A DNA stretch of 64,000 nt from Polytrichum commune (GCA_950295325.1 OX485808.1:17132527-17196526); one strand, 5' to 3'. Counted from the stretch's first letter, positions 23,613-35,161 are shown. Notes: generated from the sequence alone by a model not told the origin. Numbers and translations are program-made.

Positions 23613-24240
23613 GTGATGAAATGTTGTCATGGATGATTGTGATTTGGATGAAAATCCACTTAGTAATTGCCACACTGTAAATTTGTAATCCCCCCCAAAA
23701 ATTACAAGGAATGACAAATTATATTGGGTTAACATTCAGTGTTGGTGACACTACACCCCAATTTACTATTAGTATTGAGCAAGACAATTAGAATTGGTGG
23801 CACTAAATGTCATGATTAGTGTAGTTTCGGCTTATGAACGACTCTTGAAGGCAAATTTGTCCAAATGGAAGGTGTTAGGAAGGTCACAATACTAGGTATC
23901 ATTTGTGTTCTTCACGAAATTTTATTGGCAATGGCAATGATCCCATTCCAACATGAAAGATGGATGTTCACAAGAAATTTTTAAAGTCAAGAATGAACGA
24001 AGTTTCCCCTTTGTTGATACATTACTATATATATCAATGTTTGTTTTTTTTATTGAAAATTGTCAAATTTTTATGGACTCTTTTCTTACCTCAAAGTTGT
24101 ATATCTATTCTCAATATAATCTTAAAATTTTGGACTATAATTTTATTGCATATATTTATCACAATTTCTTGAAGTTTGATGATTCTAAATAAATTATAAA
24201 CAATTTATGAAAAATATTAAATATTGCTAATGTAATGGTG
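23613..24240. other. No gene seen
   Basis: Very AT-rich, with open frames rich in Phe, Ile, Tyr and Leu that reflect base composition rather than coding. Confidence 0.4.
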
Positions 24241-24276
24241 TGATCATAACATTAAGTAACAAGCCCGGAATGACCT

Positions 24277-24339
24277 TCTCAAAAGAGCATCAAACCCGTG
24301 CGTGTTGGTTTGACGCACGGGTTTGATGCTCTTTTGAGA
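24277..24339. repeat. Perfect 27-bp inverted repeat, 9-nt loop
   Basis: Positions 24277-24303 and 24313-24339 are exact reverse complements. The arm starts TCTCAAAAGAGCATCAAACC and ends CGTGCGT; the loop is GTTGGTTTG. No stem position is mismatched, unlike the decayed foldbacks elsewhere in the window. It has no T-run typical of a polymerase III terminator and no recognised microRNA. Origin is unknown. Confidence 0.9.
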
Positions 24340-24340
24340 G

Positions 24341-25885
24341 CAAAGGTGGCGCTACCTTTGAGTTTTTCTTTGTTTATTATAAATGTATTTGGATAAACAC
24401 TTCCACTACTTATAATTAATTTTGTCGGTTTCTAGGACAAAATCAATGCCAAGTGACAATAAACATTCTAATGTAGGTTCAATTAGAATCTAAAAAATAG
24501 TAATAGCTTTAAGCAACGGGAAAGGTTGGTGGGGTCAAAAAGGTAGTTGTACTTTTTGGAAAAGTCTTCCGCAACCTGCATTGGAAATCTTTTCGACACC
24601 GCTTTGAAGCTACTATTTTGGATTAGTTCTCCATTCATTCACCATTGCTTTGCTTGCAATGGGTTTCTTCTTCTTTTTGGGTAGTGCTCAAAGTTTACTC
24701 CACAATAATGCTGTTAATGGGTTATTATTTTTTTAGACCCTTTTAATTCATTGCCATCCGTCATTGTTAGCACTAGGTTTTTGACCATTTACGTCTGCAA
24801 GGCGGGCTCCAAACTCCAGAATGGTCTATCCAATGGAATCACTTTATTCATGAAAATAGACATTAACAATCCTCAAATGTGGGTTTTTAAAGAGAAGCAC
24901 AATTAAGAATAACTTCTTAAACTCATTCATAGATTTTCAATGCAATAAAGAACAAAGACTCTTCGGTTTAGATTTTGAAACAAATGAGCTTAGATTACTG
25001 TCAAAGCAATATTATTATGTCAAAATTTGTTTCAAATTGGCCGTGTCCGTAAATGTTGCAAATCTTAATTTGAAGGCAAATCCGGTGCAAGGATGGTGTA
25101 CATTGGACAACTAAAGTACCATATGAAGGTGAAGAGTAGAAAGGTTCAAATTGCAATTTGATTTTGGATTTTATGATTTAAAATAAAATAAAATAAAATA
25201 GGGCACATTGTGAAATTTGACATCTAAAGAATGTCTTCAGAAGAATCATGTGTATTTGTTTGGAGGTGGTAGCAGTAGCTAAAATTGATACCTTAGTAAT
25301 TGTTTGTGTTACGACAAGAAATTTGTACAAAATTGGCTCATTTTTCCATGCATTTTCTTTGTGTTGGAGCACTCAAGTTCATCATGAACTCAAAGTATAT
25401 TGCATAGAAAAAAAATTAAACTTTAAAGCAGTTAAAGTGACCATGAATTCGAGGTGACCACATTCTTGACCCACACATTCTACAGACAACTCCATCTTAA
25501 ACACTCTATCAAGAACCCCATTATATGATAAATAAACCTTCATCAATCCAACTCTGATAAATAAAGTGTGTCGGTGTAGATCATAGAGTCCACCATCGGT
25601 AGGTATAAGTAGCCTTCGGGTGAAGAGACTCTTCATGTATGTTTGCTTGTAGGGGACCAACAATTTCATTTGTTTATTTATTTAGTTCATGTAAGCATGC
25701 TAAAAGTGAGAACTTTGGAGAGGACACTACATACGGTCTATAAAGACATTCACCAACTCTATCGTACATTAGAAAGAAAAGAAAACTTTGAACTTCAAAA
25801 ATTGTATGAAATGGTTCATTCCATATAATTGGAATCAAGCAATTGCTTGACGCTTTATTAATTTAAAATTTAAGCATAGTATTTA
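24341..25885. other. No gene seen; (AAAAT)n microsatellite at about 25178-25200
   Basis: AT-rich DNA with a short AAAAT/AAATA repeat. Open frames under 100 codons on either strand show no recognised domains. Confidence 0.4.
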
Positions 25886-26170
25886 TTAATTCATGTATTT
25901 TAGGGAATTTCTCAAGTGACGTCCCCGGGAGATGTTCCAATACTTATCCTCACCATCCATTACGTAGAGCTCACAATTTGTACGATCCACTAGGCTCTGA
26001 ATAGAAGAGACATGAACCTTAAAATTAAAAAAACAGTTTACTGCCTCGATATAGTGATTGTCATCTAATGAAAGATAAGTATGACCTTCTAATTTGTACT
26101 TGACCACCTTTTTGTACGATGCTTTGCCTTTAAAGGTTCCCTAAGTCCATTGTGGGTCTCAAGATGCCAT
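25886..26170 (-). pseudogene. Protein-like fragment of unknown origin
   Basis: The minus strand carries an open stretch with KVVKYKLEGHTYLSLDDNHY and a downstream part containing SLVDRTNCELYVMDGEDKYW. The composition is mixed and hydrophilic, unlike the low-complexity spurious frames around it, so it may be a relic of a gene or mobile element. I do not recognise the family and see no promoter, start context or partner exon. Confidence 0.25.
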
Positions 26171-26429
26171 ACGGAGACCTGTTTGAGGTTATTCGAATTG
26201 TTATTTTTCAATTGGTGATGTCAAAAGTGACCTCATTCAAAATCTACTAATTTGTCATTACATATACTTCCAATTAGACCAATGCAATTGAGAAGGAAAT
26301 ATGATGAAATTTGGGGGTCATACTACTGACTAGAATTGAGATACATAAGTTGTGTAAGTTCGATCCGATCATTGTCGCATATAATTGCATTTCACTTCTT
26401 CTTTAAACTAAGTTGTGTCGAATATTACT

Positions 26430-26600
26430 TTGAAGATCGCGCGGTGTTACCACTGGTACTCAACCACTACAAATGAATCTGTAGTCTATGAAAGTTGTAA
26501 CTCTAAATCCACATTCATAGAATTTGTGGCCATCTCGAGGTTAGAAACCAGTAATAAGACCGTACATGGCACAATCCCCAAAGTGAATCTCACAGACCAA
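26430..26600 (+). repeat. Direct repeat R4, copy 1 (copy 2 at about 27610-27780)
   Basis: Both copies share GATCGC, CTGTAGTCTATGAA or TTGTAGTCTATGAA, CATTCATAGA(A/T)TTTG or GTTCATAGATTTTG, then GAAACCAGTAATAA or GAACACGTAGTAAT and GGCACA. They lie in the same orientation about 1.2 kb apart and flank GC-richer, microsatellite-bearing DNA. Confidence 0.55.
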
Positions 26601-26689
26601 GTGAAAGCAAACTTTAAATTAACTTGTGATTAAAACGACTTGTCAAGGCTTGTAAACAGCGTCACACAGACCATGCAACGGTAGCTTGA

Positions 26690-26850
26690 CACCTTTTGGG
26701 TATAATCGGTCAAAATCCTATTGTTTCCGAGTTCCAACCAGTTTACATGTCGTGATCTTCCGGGCTTTCTTTACGAATCCGAGGTATATTTCAAAGATTC
26801 CTCTAACCAATGGGTAGATTTCCCAAAGTCTCGAACCTCACCCGGTCCCT
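26690..26850 (+). repeat. Dispersed repeat family R1, copy 4
   Basis: TAATCGGTCAAAATCCTA, GAGTTCCAACCAGTTTACAT, GATCTTCCGGGCTTTCTTTA and GAGGTATATTTC follow the R1 order seen at 1585-1785. Confidence 0.65.
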
Positions 26851-27069
26851 TGCCTTGAAACCTTGGAGAGTTCAGATGATTCACAAGCTGCCACTCACGA
26901 CGTTCGACTGACGTCGTCGTTTTCCTTTTTCCTTAGATCTAAGCTTATAATAATACATTGTAAGGCCCGCCTGCCGTTCCAAGTTTGTGTGAGCAAGGCA
27001 AGTTACCTACCCGCGCACAATCTTGTCTTGGTGCTTCAAAAATCAGTTGGGGAGCCTGCAGTAGCAGTA

Positions 27070-27100
<31 letters not shown>

Positions 27101-27311
27101 GTAGTAGTAGCTAGTACCAGGCTTTTCTTGTTTCACATTTTGTCTGCCCCGCCCTGCCTGCAGTCTGCTGGACCCTCAAAACTTTTCTCGCCATGTCAAC
27201 TGCTAAATGTCAAGATGGCAGTCTCTTACAAACTAAAATTCTCCCACAATCTACACGAGTGGTGGCTGTCACGTTGTTGTAAGCATTCTCAGTTTCTAGC
27301 ATCATGCTGGC

Positions 27312-27342
<31 letters not shown>

Positions 27343-27600
27343 CACACAGCTCCCATCAGCACTTGACACGGAGCCCGATGTAAGGATCTCCCCAAAAGCC
27401 CACTCCGCCCATGATAGCATGTACACAGGCCAAGAATTTTGCGTGATTTGGGTGGGTGGGTGAGTGGGTGAGTGAGTGAGTTCGTATGTATGGGGGAGCA
27501 GGTGAATGGCTTGGGCAGAAGTGTAGGAGAGGCACATGATCACTTCCTGGAGGTAACTTACATTACAGCTGAACGATCTGATACATTCCTTACGCCAACT
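26850..27600. other. GC-richer patch with trinucleotide and dinucleotide runs
   Basis: This patch has a CAG/CAA run at about 27070-27110 and a CT run at about 27315-27341, followed by TGGGTGGGTGAGTGAG runs. Such sequence is common in plant 5' UTRs and promoters, but no downstream coding exon is recognised on either strand. Open frames here merely translate the microsatellites. Direct repeat R4 flanks the patch. Confidence 0.4.
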
Positions 27601-27609
27601 TCAAACCCT

Positions 27610-27780
27610 ACGGAGAGAGATCGCATGCTCTTCCCAAGCGCGAGATGGACTTGTAGTCTATGAAGAATGTAGACACGGAATTCACGTTCATAGATTTTGC
27701 GAGCATCCGGTGGCTGAGAACACGTAGTAATGGCACACGATCCTTGGGAGATCAATAGTACGTGAAAAGCGCCTAGACCA
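27610..27780 (+). repeat. Direct repeat R4, copy 2
   Basis: See the copy at 26430-26600. Identity is moderate, with small gaps. Confidence 0.55.
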
Positions 27781-28079
27781 ATGCCATGAATCATTTTTTT
27801 TTACTAATGAGGTCATTGAAGTATGACACGGGAGATGATGAGTACTTCTTCGTGGATGAAAACATGTGAACGATTAAGAGTACAAGGTAATGGTAGAAGT
27901 AAGCTCCTCTTGTGAGAAATCTTAGGGGGGCTTTATGATACACTGACCTCTACTGCAAGTGAACATGATGCAGACCCTGGCCATCACATCACAAATGACC
28001 TGATGCCATCACGTTGCATTATGCAGGGGGATGTGTTGCCACCTCACATGGTAAATTTTCCTAGTGCAACAATGTTTTT

Positions 28080-28555
28080 TTTTGGGTGTAGATTTTTAAC
28101 ACTTTCGGTTGATTATTCTAGTCGATTACTAGCAATCAACTTCTGTAAAAATTAAAAAATTACAAAACGTCCAATAATTTTGGACCGTTAGATCTTGTTA
28201 AATATTTTTGGAATCTTTTAATTTTTTAAGAGGTGGACTACTAATAGTAGTTGATTAGCTAGCCAATTGCTCAAAGTTGACTACCCCTTGTTGACTATAG
28301 CAATCAATTTGGAGCAATCAACTACTTGGTCGACTCAACCAAACATATTCCAAACAAATTATGGATTGTTAGATCTTGTAGCCAACAAGATCTATTGGTC
28401 CAATTTTTTTTTTGGGTACGTTTGATTTTTTCTTTTCTTTTGTAGTTGATTGTTCTTTTGCAATCAACCATCATGTCAACTACAAAGTAGCAGTGAACTT
28501 AGTAGTCAACTAGTGGGTTGACTATGTCAATTTACCCCTGGGTAAAATGTCGGAT
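28080..28555. repeat. AT-rich block with many TTGAC/GTCAA and GTTGATT motifs
   Basis: TAGTTGATT, GCAATCAAC, GTTGACTA, TTGACTATAG and GTCAACTA recur on both strands over about 480 bp, so the block can fold on itself in several ways. TTGAC is the W-box core bound by WRKY factors, but no gene is in reach, so a MITE-like origin is at least as likely. Confidence 0.45.
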
Positions 28556-29505
28556 TTTACCCCGTGCCAATGTGATGTTTTTTTGATTGGCGTCACATCA
28601 CTGTCACAAGATGTGACGCGACATGACAAACGTTGGTGTGAAAATCATGTCCACAGTGCATAGCTTGTGGAAAAGACCTCATGCGGCTATGGGCTCCCTA
28701 CTAACTACTGAATATTGCAACTTTTTCTTTTCTTGGGCTCCCCATTTTGAATATGGCTTAGGGTGTGGGAGCAAGAGCAAATTGGTGCATACCAACTTAC
28801 CTCTCATCCATCCATGTTGTTATCTAGGAACATGATGTGTTAGCCAAGAACTCTTAGATTACTCCACATATAGGTAGGCTAGGCCCACCAACCTCATGGC
28901 TCCTAAGAAGTTTCCAAACTCAACTTACATGATCCCATGAGAAAATGACCACATGCGGCACCAAACTCCAATGAGACAGAGAATATATAGGAGAGACAAA
29001 CTCTTTGGCCATGTGTTTTTTTGTAAATCCTAATCCAAGAGAGACAAGCTATACAAAAATAAGTTGCCTTTGAAATTTACCCATACATAACATAACTAAG
29101 CCTATAGTTTAGGCTCCCTTCTCAAAAGGGAACAACATGCCCTAGGTGCTACTAGCTAGCAATCATTATGGGTTAAAGCCAAATAAATGCCCACCCCGAT
29201 TCTTGCCTAGTGAGGTTGGCTCTACTAATGACATGTTGGGTAGGTGTGCTTGCCCATTTGGGCCCCGGCCAACAACGCTAAGACAATAAAATAACATAGA
29301 ACCCTGAAAATTACTAGTATGACTGAAACAAAAGCACTTGAGTGTTGTTTCATTGTGTCAAGATGCACATGGCACTCAACTTCGAAAGTGCTCATTTTGT
29401 AAGGCATTCCCAACATAGAAGATACTATGCATGTATTACTCCCGGCCCCACGGTGCAAGAGCTTATTGTTGAGTAATGTTATGAGTGTTTGCTTGTGTTT
29501 CATCC
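28556..29505. other. No gene seen; diffuse similarity to 16750-16855
   Basis: About 29395-29480 (TTTTGTAAGG, CATAGAAG, GTGCAAGAGC, TAATGTTAT) resembles about 16765-16850 in the same order, pointing to another old dispersed repeat. No coding sequence is recognised. Confidence 0.4.
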
Positions 29506-29509
29506 TCTA

Positions 29510-29813
29510 AGATAGGAGCACCTTACACTGAGAAGTTAAGGTATTTGGCATAAATGTGGCTACAACTATAAGAACCGAAAAAGATTACTCCTAAGTAGTA
29601 AAAAATAAAACCACTAGTATCATTTTTCTCTCCCTAGCATTGAGTTGAATATAGAATCTTGAAGCAAAATATGTGTGTTCACCCAAAAATGTTGGGGGGA
29701 GGGGGGGCTTGATGTTCACGTTCAAACATTCTTATAACCAATATGTACTTATTATGCAAGATTTCGAGGGTGTTAGTTTTGAGGGATGTCTTGGTTAAAA
29801 GGTGCTCCTACCT
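29510..29813. mobile_element. MITE, TA target duplication, family 1 copy B
   Basis: This 304-bp element begins AGATAGGAGCACCTT and ends with the inverse of AGGTAGGAGCACCTT. It is flanked by TA at 29508-29509 and 29814-29815. The subterminal CTGAGAAGTTAAGGTAT matches the inverse of the right part of copy A (171-479). Confidence 0.75.
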
Positions 29814-29877
29814 TATGTGGCCTTTCAAGGAAATTTAAGTAATCATTTTAGTATGACCATAATGACAAGAATAACAT

Positions 29878-30047
29878 CTAAGATGACCCTAAACTACCGG
29901 ATGATAGTGGAGGGGTACCCAAGCCGAACGGAGTGGTTGGTGGTTTGATTCCCGGTTGTGAAATCATCTCTCTATTTGACGGAAAAACCAACCAAGTGGT
30001 CAAGCGCCTCCTGTGTTCCAAAAATGAAAAAAGAAAAAAGAAAAAGT
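29878..30047 (+). mobile_element. SINE, copy 2, with target-site duplication
   Basis: This 170-bp element is collinear with 989-1177: AGATGACC(T/C)TAAACTACC, GATGATGGTGG or GATGATAGTGG, a B-box-like GGTTTGATTCCC, and CTGTGAAATC or TTGTGAAATC. It is flanked by AATAACAT at 29870-29877 and 30048-30055. Its 3' end has diverged to an A/G-rich run. Confidence 0.82.
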
Positions 30048-30085
30048 AATAACATGACTAACTTACCAAATGACCTTTTAGCTAA

Positions 30086-30584
30086 GGGTCACTTCACACA
30101 CGAGACTGCGAGCCTGTGACCATCACACTTCAAGCACTCTCATTAGTGGAAAAGGCAGAGCTGGTCCAAGTTCGCTTCACACTACACTTAAGGGACCAAC
30201 GGAGAATGTGAATCCAAGATGGATGTAAAGTCTACATGGATTCCTACATGGCATCGAAAGGATCATGTTTCATGGTCACTTGGATTATTTTCAAAAACCA
30301 CCTCTTGGAGGTAGGCCTAACACTAAACCGGAAGACCATGGCACTCTGAACACTCACAACCGTTGGTTTATTATGTCCTATCATGTGTGAGGACCTGCAT
30401 GAACAAAAACTCATTGAAATAGCATTTGGTTGAGGGTCCGGTCACTTATGACTTCACACTACACTTGAGGGTCCATGACCACACTTCATGATGTTGGAGG
30501 TGTGTTGGGAGGGCCTTTGGACACTTTCTTTTGGGCTCTCACAATTTCATGGTCACGGCTCTTGGCTTGTGTGTGAAGTGGCCC
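30086..30584. mobile_element. PIF/Harbinger-type MITE, copy B
   Basis: This 499-bp element is bounded by GGGTCACTTCACACACGAG and the inverse of GGGCCACTTCACACACAAG. Both sides carry TAA (30083-30085 and 30585-30587), a 3-bp duplication typical of PIF/Harbinger. The interior is the inverse of copy A (1802-2302): for example, copy A's CATGATCCATTCGATG occurs here inverted as CATCGAAAGGATCATG. Confidence 0.9.
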
Positions 30585-30612
30585 TAATAAGTAACCCCTC
30601 TAACATTCATCA

Positions 30613-30613
30613 G

Positions 30614-30641
<28 letters not shown>
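30613..30641. repeat. (CT)n microsatellite
   Basis: An uninterrupted CT run of about 14 units lies just outside Harbinger MITE copy B. Confidence 0.9.
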
Positions 30642-30644
<3 letters not shown>

Positions 30645-31737
30645 TACATTTGAAGAGCATGTCTCTTGAGTGTCGGTAGTGGCCCTTCAACTTGGCCCAA
30701 CAAGGAGCCTGAAAATAGTGCATTTCCGTGCAGCCTGCAATTAGGCTCCCTAGCATGCAAGGTAGGAGCCTGTATATTTGGACACGTGTCCTAAGTCCGG
30801 ATTAGAATAGTGTTATAATAATAATACTACTACATATGCTATGGTGCTGTATTCCAGATTCTTCACTCATCAAGGTAGACCCTCGTGAGCAGAGCACACA
30901 CCAGCCGGCCAATCTCTTGGCTCAAGCGGAGAAATAGATTGGTGCTCCACACTAATATTAGCCCACCTTGTCTGCCACTGTGGAAAACGTTAAAATGTGT
31001 CCAAAAAGGAAGAAAGAGTGTGCCAAAAATCATGACCCGCAAGCACTTGCAGCCCAGCCTCATCAGCCTGCTGCTGAATCACCTCCACCCAGCTGCAAAC
31101 ATGTGTGCATCAAATTAGCTGATCTCATCAACAACAATGAATCAATGAATCAATCAATATCAATGCAGCACTCAGCTGCTAAACCTCAGGATCTTTGACC
31201 CCATTGTGCCTCCTCACTACGCTAAATAGTGTACTTATAAGGAGTGCCACCGATTCGATTTGTTGTGATCAACGCTACTTGTTAGTGTCACCAACGCTGA
31301 ATGTAAACATATTAACATTATTTGTCATTCTTTGTTTTTAAAGAAACATTGGGTATTGTAGAATTACAATGGTGCAATTGATGTCACATTCATATCTCAA
31401 GAATCCATGACAATGTTTCAGTGTAGAAATGTAAGTATGCAAAATATACCAGAAGTGGATGAACTGACAGTAAGTTAGGGTGACAAGATTTGTAAACTTG
31501 TTCAGAAGAAGTGTCATCAGGAAAGTTACCACAGTGACATGTAATACCATATGACACTAAACACAGTATTTAGTGTACCAACCCCTGCAAGCAATTTTGA
31601 CCATTGGATTGAATCAAGGATTGACTCATCTGGTTAGCGTTTGTGAATCGTGCACATATCTTGTTATCATGTGCAATTAGGTCAAACATAAGTCAAAGTA
31701 CATATTCTCTTTGTCTTTAGACTATCATATATAGACC
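30642..31737. other. No gene seen; partial R2 repeat at about 31505-31575
   Basis: Short open frames without recognisable domains. The segment with AGTGTCATCAGGAAAGTTACC and ACCATATGACACTAAACAC matches repeat R2 (6718 and 23458). Confidence 0.4.
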
Positions 31738-31998
31738 CTTCCAAGGGTGAGAGGGAATTATCGCATACAAGCATATCTCTTATTCATACAAGCCTTGAAA
31801 ATAGTGTGCATTATGGAGGTTACTTTAAAGGGTTGATTTGACATTGGAATGAGCTTCAAAACCCTCAAGTTAGTTCGGTCTAAGTCATTTGAGATGAATA
31901 CGCCATAAACATATAGGGAAGTCCAATATTTATGTTGGATGGATGAGAGATACGCTCGTATCAAATCATATCCGACAATTTCCTCTCACTCTTCCAAG
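31738..31998. mobile_element. Inverted-repeat MITE, family 3 copy A
   Basis: The left end (GGGTGAGAGGGAATTATCG, ATACAAGCATATCTCTTAT) and right end (inverse of GAGTGAGAGGAAATTGTCGG and ATACGAGCGTATCTCTCAT) form a TIR of about 60 bp. The interior (TTGATTTGACATTGGAAT, AAGTCATTTGAGATG) is shared with copies near 40045-40240 (inverted) and 44885-45150. No clear target duplication was identified. Confidence 0.7.
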
Positions 31999-32880
31999 TG
32001 AGTTCATTATTGAACTTGAATTGGGGCCTCTATATTGAGTACATAGGCCAATCTTGTTGTGACATGTGTTGATTTGTTGATTTACATGCCTTGCCATATT
32101 CTACTCAAATATATATTGAAAAGTGACCACATAAGGCCCACATACCTTAGTTATATCCCACCTCTATTGTTACAACATACAACTTTACAAGTCCCACCAA
32201 GCCCCAATCGGAATGAGTTAGAATTTTGCAACAATATTTATATACAACTTCATATAAGAGGCAAGGTCACTTGGTTTAACATAGTTGAAACTATTTTTGT
32301 AAGAATAGCATCTTGTATAATAAAGTTATCCTCAAAGTTATAGGGTTCAAGACCTTGGTTTGAGCAATACCATGAAATAATCAAGGTTCGAGGCCCCCGT
32401 AACTTGGTCCTATATCAAACCGCCCTGACATAATCAGCTTGCCACCTTGGTAATCTCAGTAATGCTATGTAGAAGCAACCAACCTACCATGTAACTCACT
32501 ACCAATTTTTACCGCCACTTCAACGTTGGTTCTCATTGTCATTTCCACATGTTCATGCCGGTTCATAGAGTTCCCGGCATACTCCATTTCTTAGAGTTTA
32601 GGGCCAAAGCATTTTTTCGAGTTTGGAAGGGCTCTAGGTTGAACTCTCTTCAAGATTTAGGGTTTAGAGTTTTAGTGTGGGAACTCGTACACTTTTTTAA
32701 GCCTTTCCATATCTTTCTATGTGGGATATGTACTTATGTGGGCTCTGATGAGAGTCCTGGAATGGAAATGGATGATGAAATTTTGCAAGAATTAGAAGGA
32801 GAAATTTTGATAGTCTGCATTGTGATGATAGCTACTTACAACACCCATAAGTTGTTCAATCCAAACAAATTGGAAGAAGG
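31999..32880. other. No certain gene; possible 5' part of the Harbinger relic
   Basis: An open frame at 32549-32929 shares its end with the region just before the transposase relic, but shows no recognisable domain. The rest is unassigned. Confidence 0.3.
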
Positions 32881-32899
32881 TGGCCAAAACACCATCAAC

Positions 32900-33872
32900 C
32901 CACAATCTGAGAGTTATGGACGTTCTTAGTTGGATGCGAGACATGCCAACATTGTTCATGGTCTTGACTAATGTATATGGATTTGATGAGCTTGTTTCCC
33001 TTGTGTGTCCCACAATTCCTAACAATGCCCCTAGCACAAATATTGGAAGGGTTATGGGTGGCAAACCCATGAAGTTGACACCTGAGCAACATTTGCTCAA
33101 CTTCATCATGTATTTGAAGCATGATAATGTGCTTAGTTTTGAATGTTTCTAATGGAATGTTGTCATCCATCATTGTGCAATGATGTGATTTTCATTGCTT
33201 CATGCATCACTAATGCACTTGCCCAAGAAATATCATGATCCAATGAGGTGGAGCAGAAGCATTTGTTTGCATTGAATCTTCATTTTCTTGGTGCATTAAA
33301 ATGATTGTCAAAATTTGGGAGTCTTAGATTTATTCCAACCACACAAAGTGGTTAATGACTTGAAGAAGATGTATTGTATGAATAATACGGTTGTGGTGTC
33401 CCACGAAGGATTTTTCATTCACTTGGACTTGAATTTTCCCAGTTATTTCCATAATATGATAAGCCCCTGCTACCCTAACTTCTAGAGGCATCGGTGTGCA
33501 CACTTTACTCATGATGACAAATGCTTTGAATATTTGTTTGGAGATCCCGGCTACATAAACGAAAATATGTTCATAATTCGGAGACTTGATAATGTGGAAA
33601 GGCCACCAGATATGGACGAGGGGACACTCACCATATACAACAAGATGCATGCCGACTACTGTGTGTGTAGAATGGGACATTTGTGGGTTGAGGTGCAAAT
33701 TTTGGAGGCTCATGAAGCACTTTGATGCCACCAAACCTGACTCTAGCCATTTGTTTAGGGGCATGGCCATACTGACAAATTTCATATACCGGTGTAAAAT
33801 GAATTTCATCCATGATATTGTGGATGAACAACTTGATTCCCCACAACCTTGTGGCTGGGATGGAGACTATTG
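32900..33872 (+). pseudogene. PIF/Harbinger (DDE_Tnp_4) transposase relic
   Basis: Fragments in several frames follow the order of plant Harbinger/HARBI1-like nucleases. An N-terminal part has MPTLFMVLTN and GKPMKLTPEQHLLNFIMYL. The core has NTVVVSHEGFF with LDLNFPSYFHNM, then FGDPGYINENMFIIRR (the Gly-Asp-x-Gly-Tyr segment carrying the second catalytic Asp) and YNKMHADY. After a frameshift it continues as CVEWDICGLRCKFWRLMKHF, with the expected catalytic Glu in VEW, and ends DSSHLFRGMAILTNFIYRCK. Stops and frame changes prevent expression. An antisense ORF with a possible DNA-binding domain follows at 34751-35161, the arrangement usual for this superfamily. Confidence 0.85.
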
Positions 33873-33899
33873 AGCAATTGCCCATGAATGTTGTACTTA

Positions 33900-34330
33900 A
33901 AATGATACTAAATGTATGTTGTATCTAAAATAAAAACCCTCAAGTTTCAAATGATCTTGATATGTGGTGTTGCTTGTGAGTTCTCCTAGTTCTTCTTTAT
34001 TGTACACACACACACTCAATCACTCATAGTCACACATACATATACTCATTCACACACACATTCACTAATTCATAGATATGCATATTCACTTGTACACACA
34101 CACACTCAAAACCAATGGATATGATACTCAAATTGCTAAGACACTTAAAGCAAATTGATAACACATTCAAAGTGAGAAGACAATCAAAACATAGTGGTAG
34201 GCTTGGATGTAGTTTTTTTTCCCCTCATATTTTAAGATAAATGTCATATATGATCAACCACCCTACACATTGCTACACCAATTGCCTCCACTTGGTTCCC
34301 AAAAACTTCATCATCTTCATCTTGCCCTCT
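33900..34330. repeat. CA-rich microsatellite region
   Basis: ACACACACACTC-type runs occur at about 34005-34110, between the transposase relic and the antisense ORF. No gene is seen. Confidence 0.6.
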
Positions 34331-34750
34331 TCTTGTGACATCACTCCCATCTCTATTGTTTGCTTGATGTTGGATATCTCAACAATTGTTGCTTTTGCAT
34401 GGGCAATCCTATGTCTAGCTACTCATAGGTTGTCTCTAGCTTCACTAGATCCTTCCAAGATACTCATCATAACCACCATGTTCTTTGCTTGTGTTGTCAA
34501 GCACTGTCATTTTGTTAAAATTTAGTACCACCTCCCACACTCTCCCAATTAGCACTTGAAACTTTGCCTTTGTTGGTTTGTGTTGTCGTGGCTATTACAA
34601 GTGCGAAAGCTGTAGTGTTTGTTGAAATGGGAGAAGCTATATTGTTGGAGGCTTCCATAGGCCTTTGTCTAGAATGCCTTGCTTCCTCTTCAACATGTTC
34701 CTACTTGCATGTCCATCCGTTTGCTTCAACTGCTCCACAACTTCATTGCT

Positions 34751-35161
34751 TCACATGCATGCACTTAACCCTCCATTTGGGTTAGACCTTCTAGTCTTAA
34801 CTTCCTTCAAGTAGTCTTGTAGACATTCTTTCAATGTATCCTCTTGCAAGACATTATCGAGATTAGCAAGTATATAGATGTCATACATTTTCTTCCACAT
34901 ACCATTTGGTGTGATTTGTATGGCCTTGTTCTTTCTTCTATTTGAATTTTGCTTAAAGTGTAAGTCATAAGTGTTAACTAACATTACAAGATGTTGGAGA
35001 TCCATGATTGCCCTCAAACTCTTGGTTGTGGATGCCGAAACAGATGATGTGGTATCAAATTGTATGGTGTTGAAGTGGATGCTCTCACTTTGGTGGGCCT
35101 CAAAGGTGCAATGACACTTGAATATGGAGTAGCGGTTGGTGGCTAGTGCATGATAACCCAA
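34751..35161 (-). pseudogene. Possible SANT/Myb-like DNA-binding partner ORF of a Harbinger element
   Basis: This 136-codon minus-strand frame is convergent with the transposase relic at 32900-33872. It contains GMWKKMYDIYILANLDNV, then LKECLQDYLKEVKTRRSNPN. A Trp followed by a helix-rich, charged segment ending in LK..L is reminiscent of the SANT/trihelix domains of Harbinger ORF1-type proteins. Further antisense fragments (APISTNTTALALVIATTTQT-like, about 34560-34640) may be its C-terminal part. Assignment rests mainly on position and weak similarity. Confidence 0.4.

Noticed and set aside
28080-28555. W-box enhancer cluster
   Set aside because: TTGAC cores are abundant but belong to a self-complementary AT-rich block with no gene nearby.
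33330-33809. 159-codon minus-strand frame
   Set aside because: It is antisense to the Harbinger transposase relic, which has family motifs on the plus strand.
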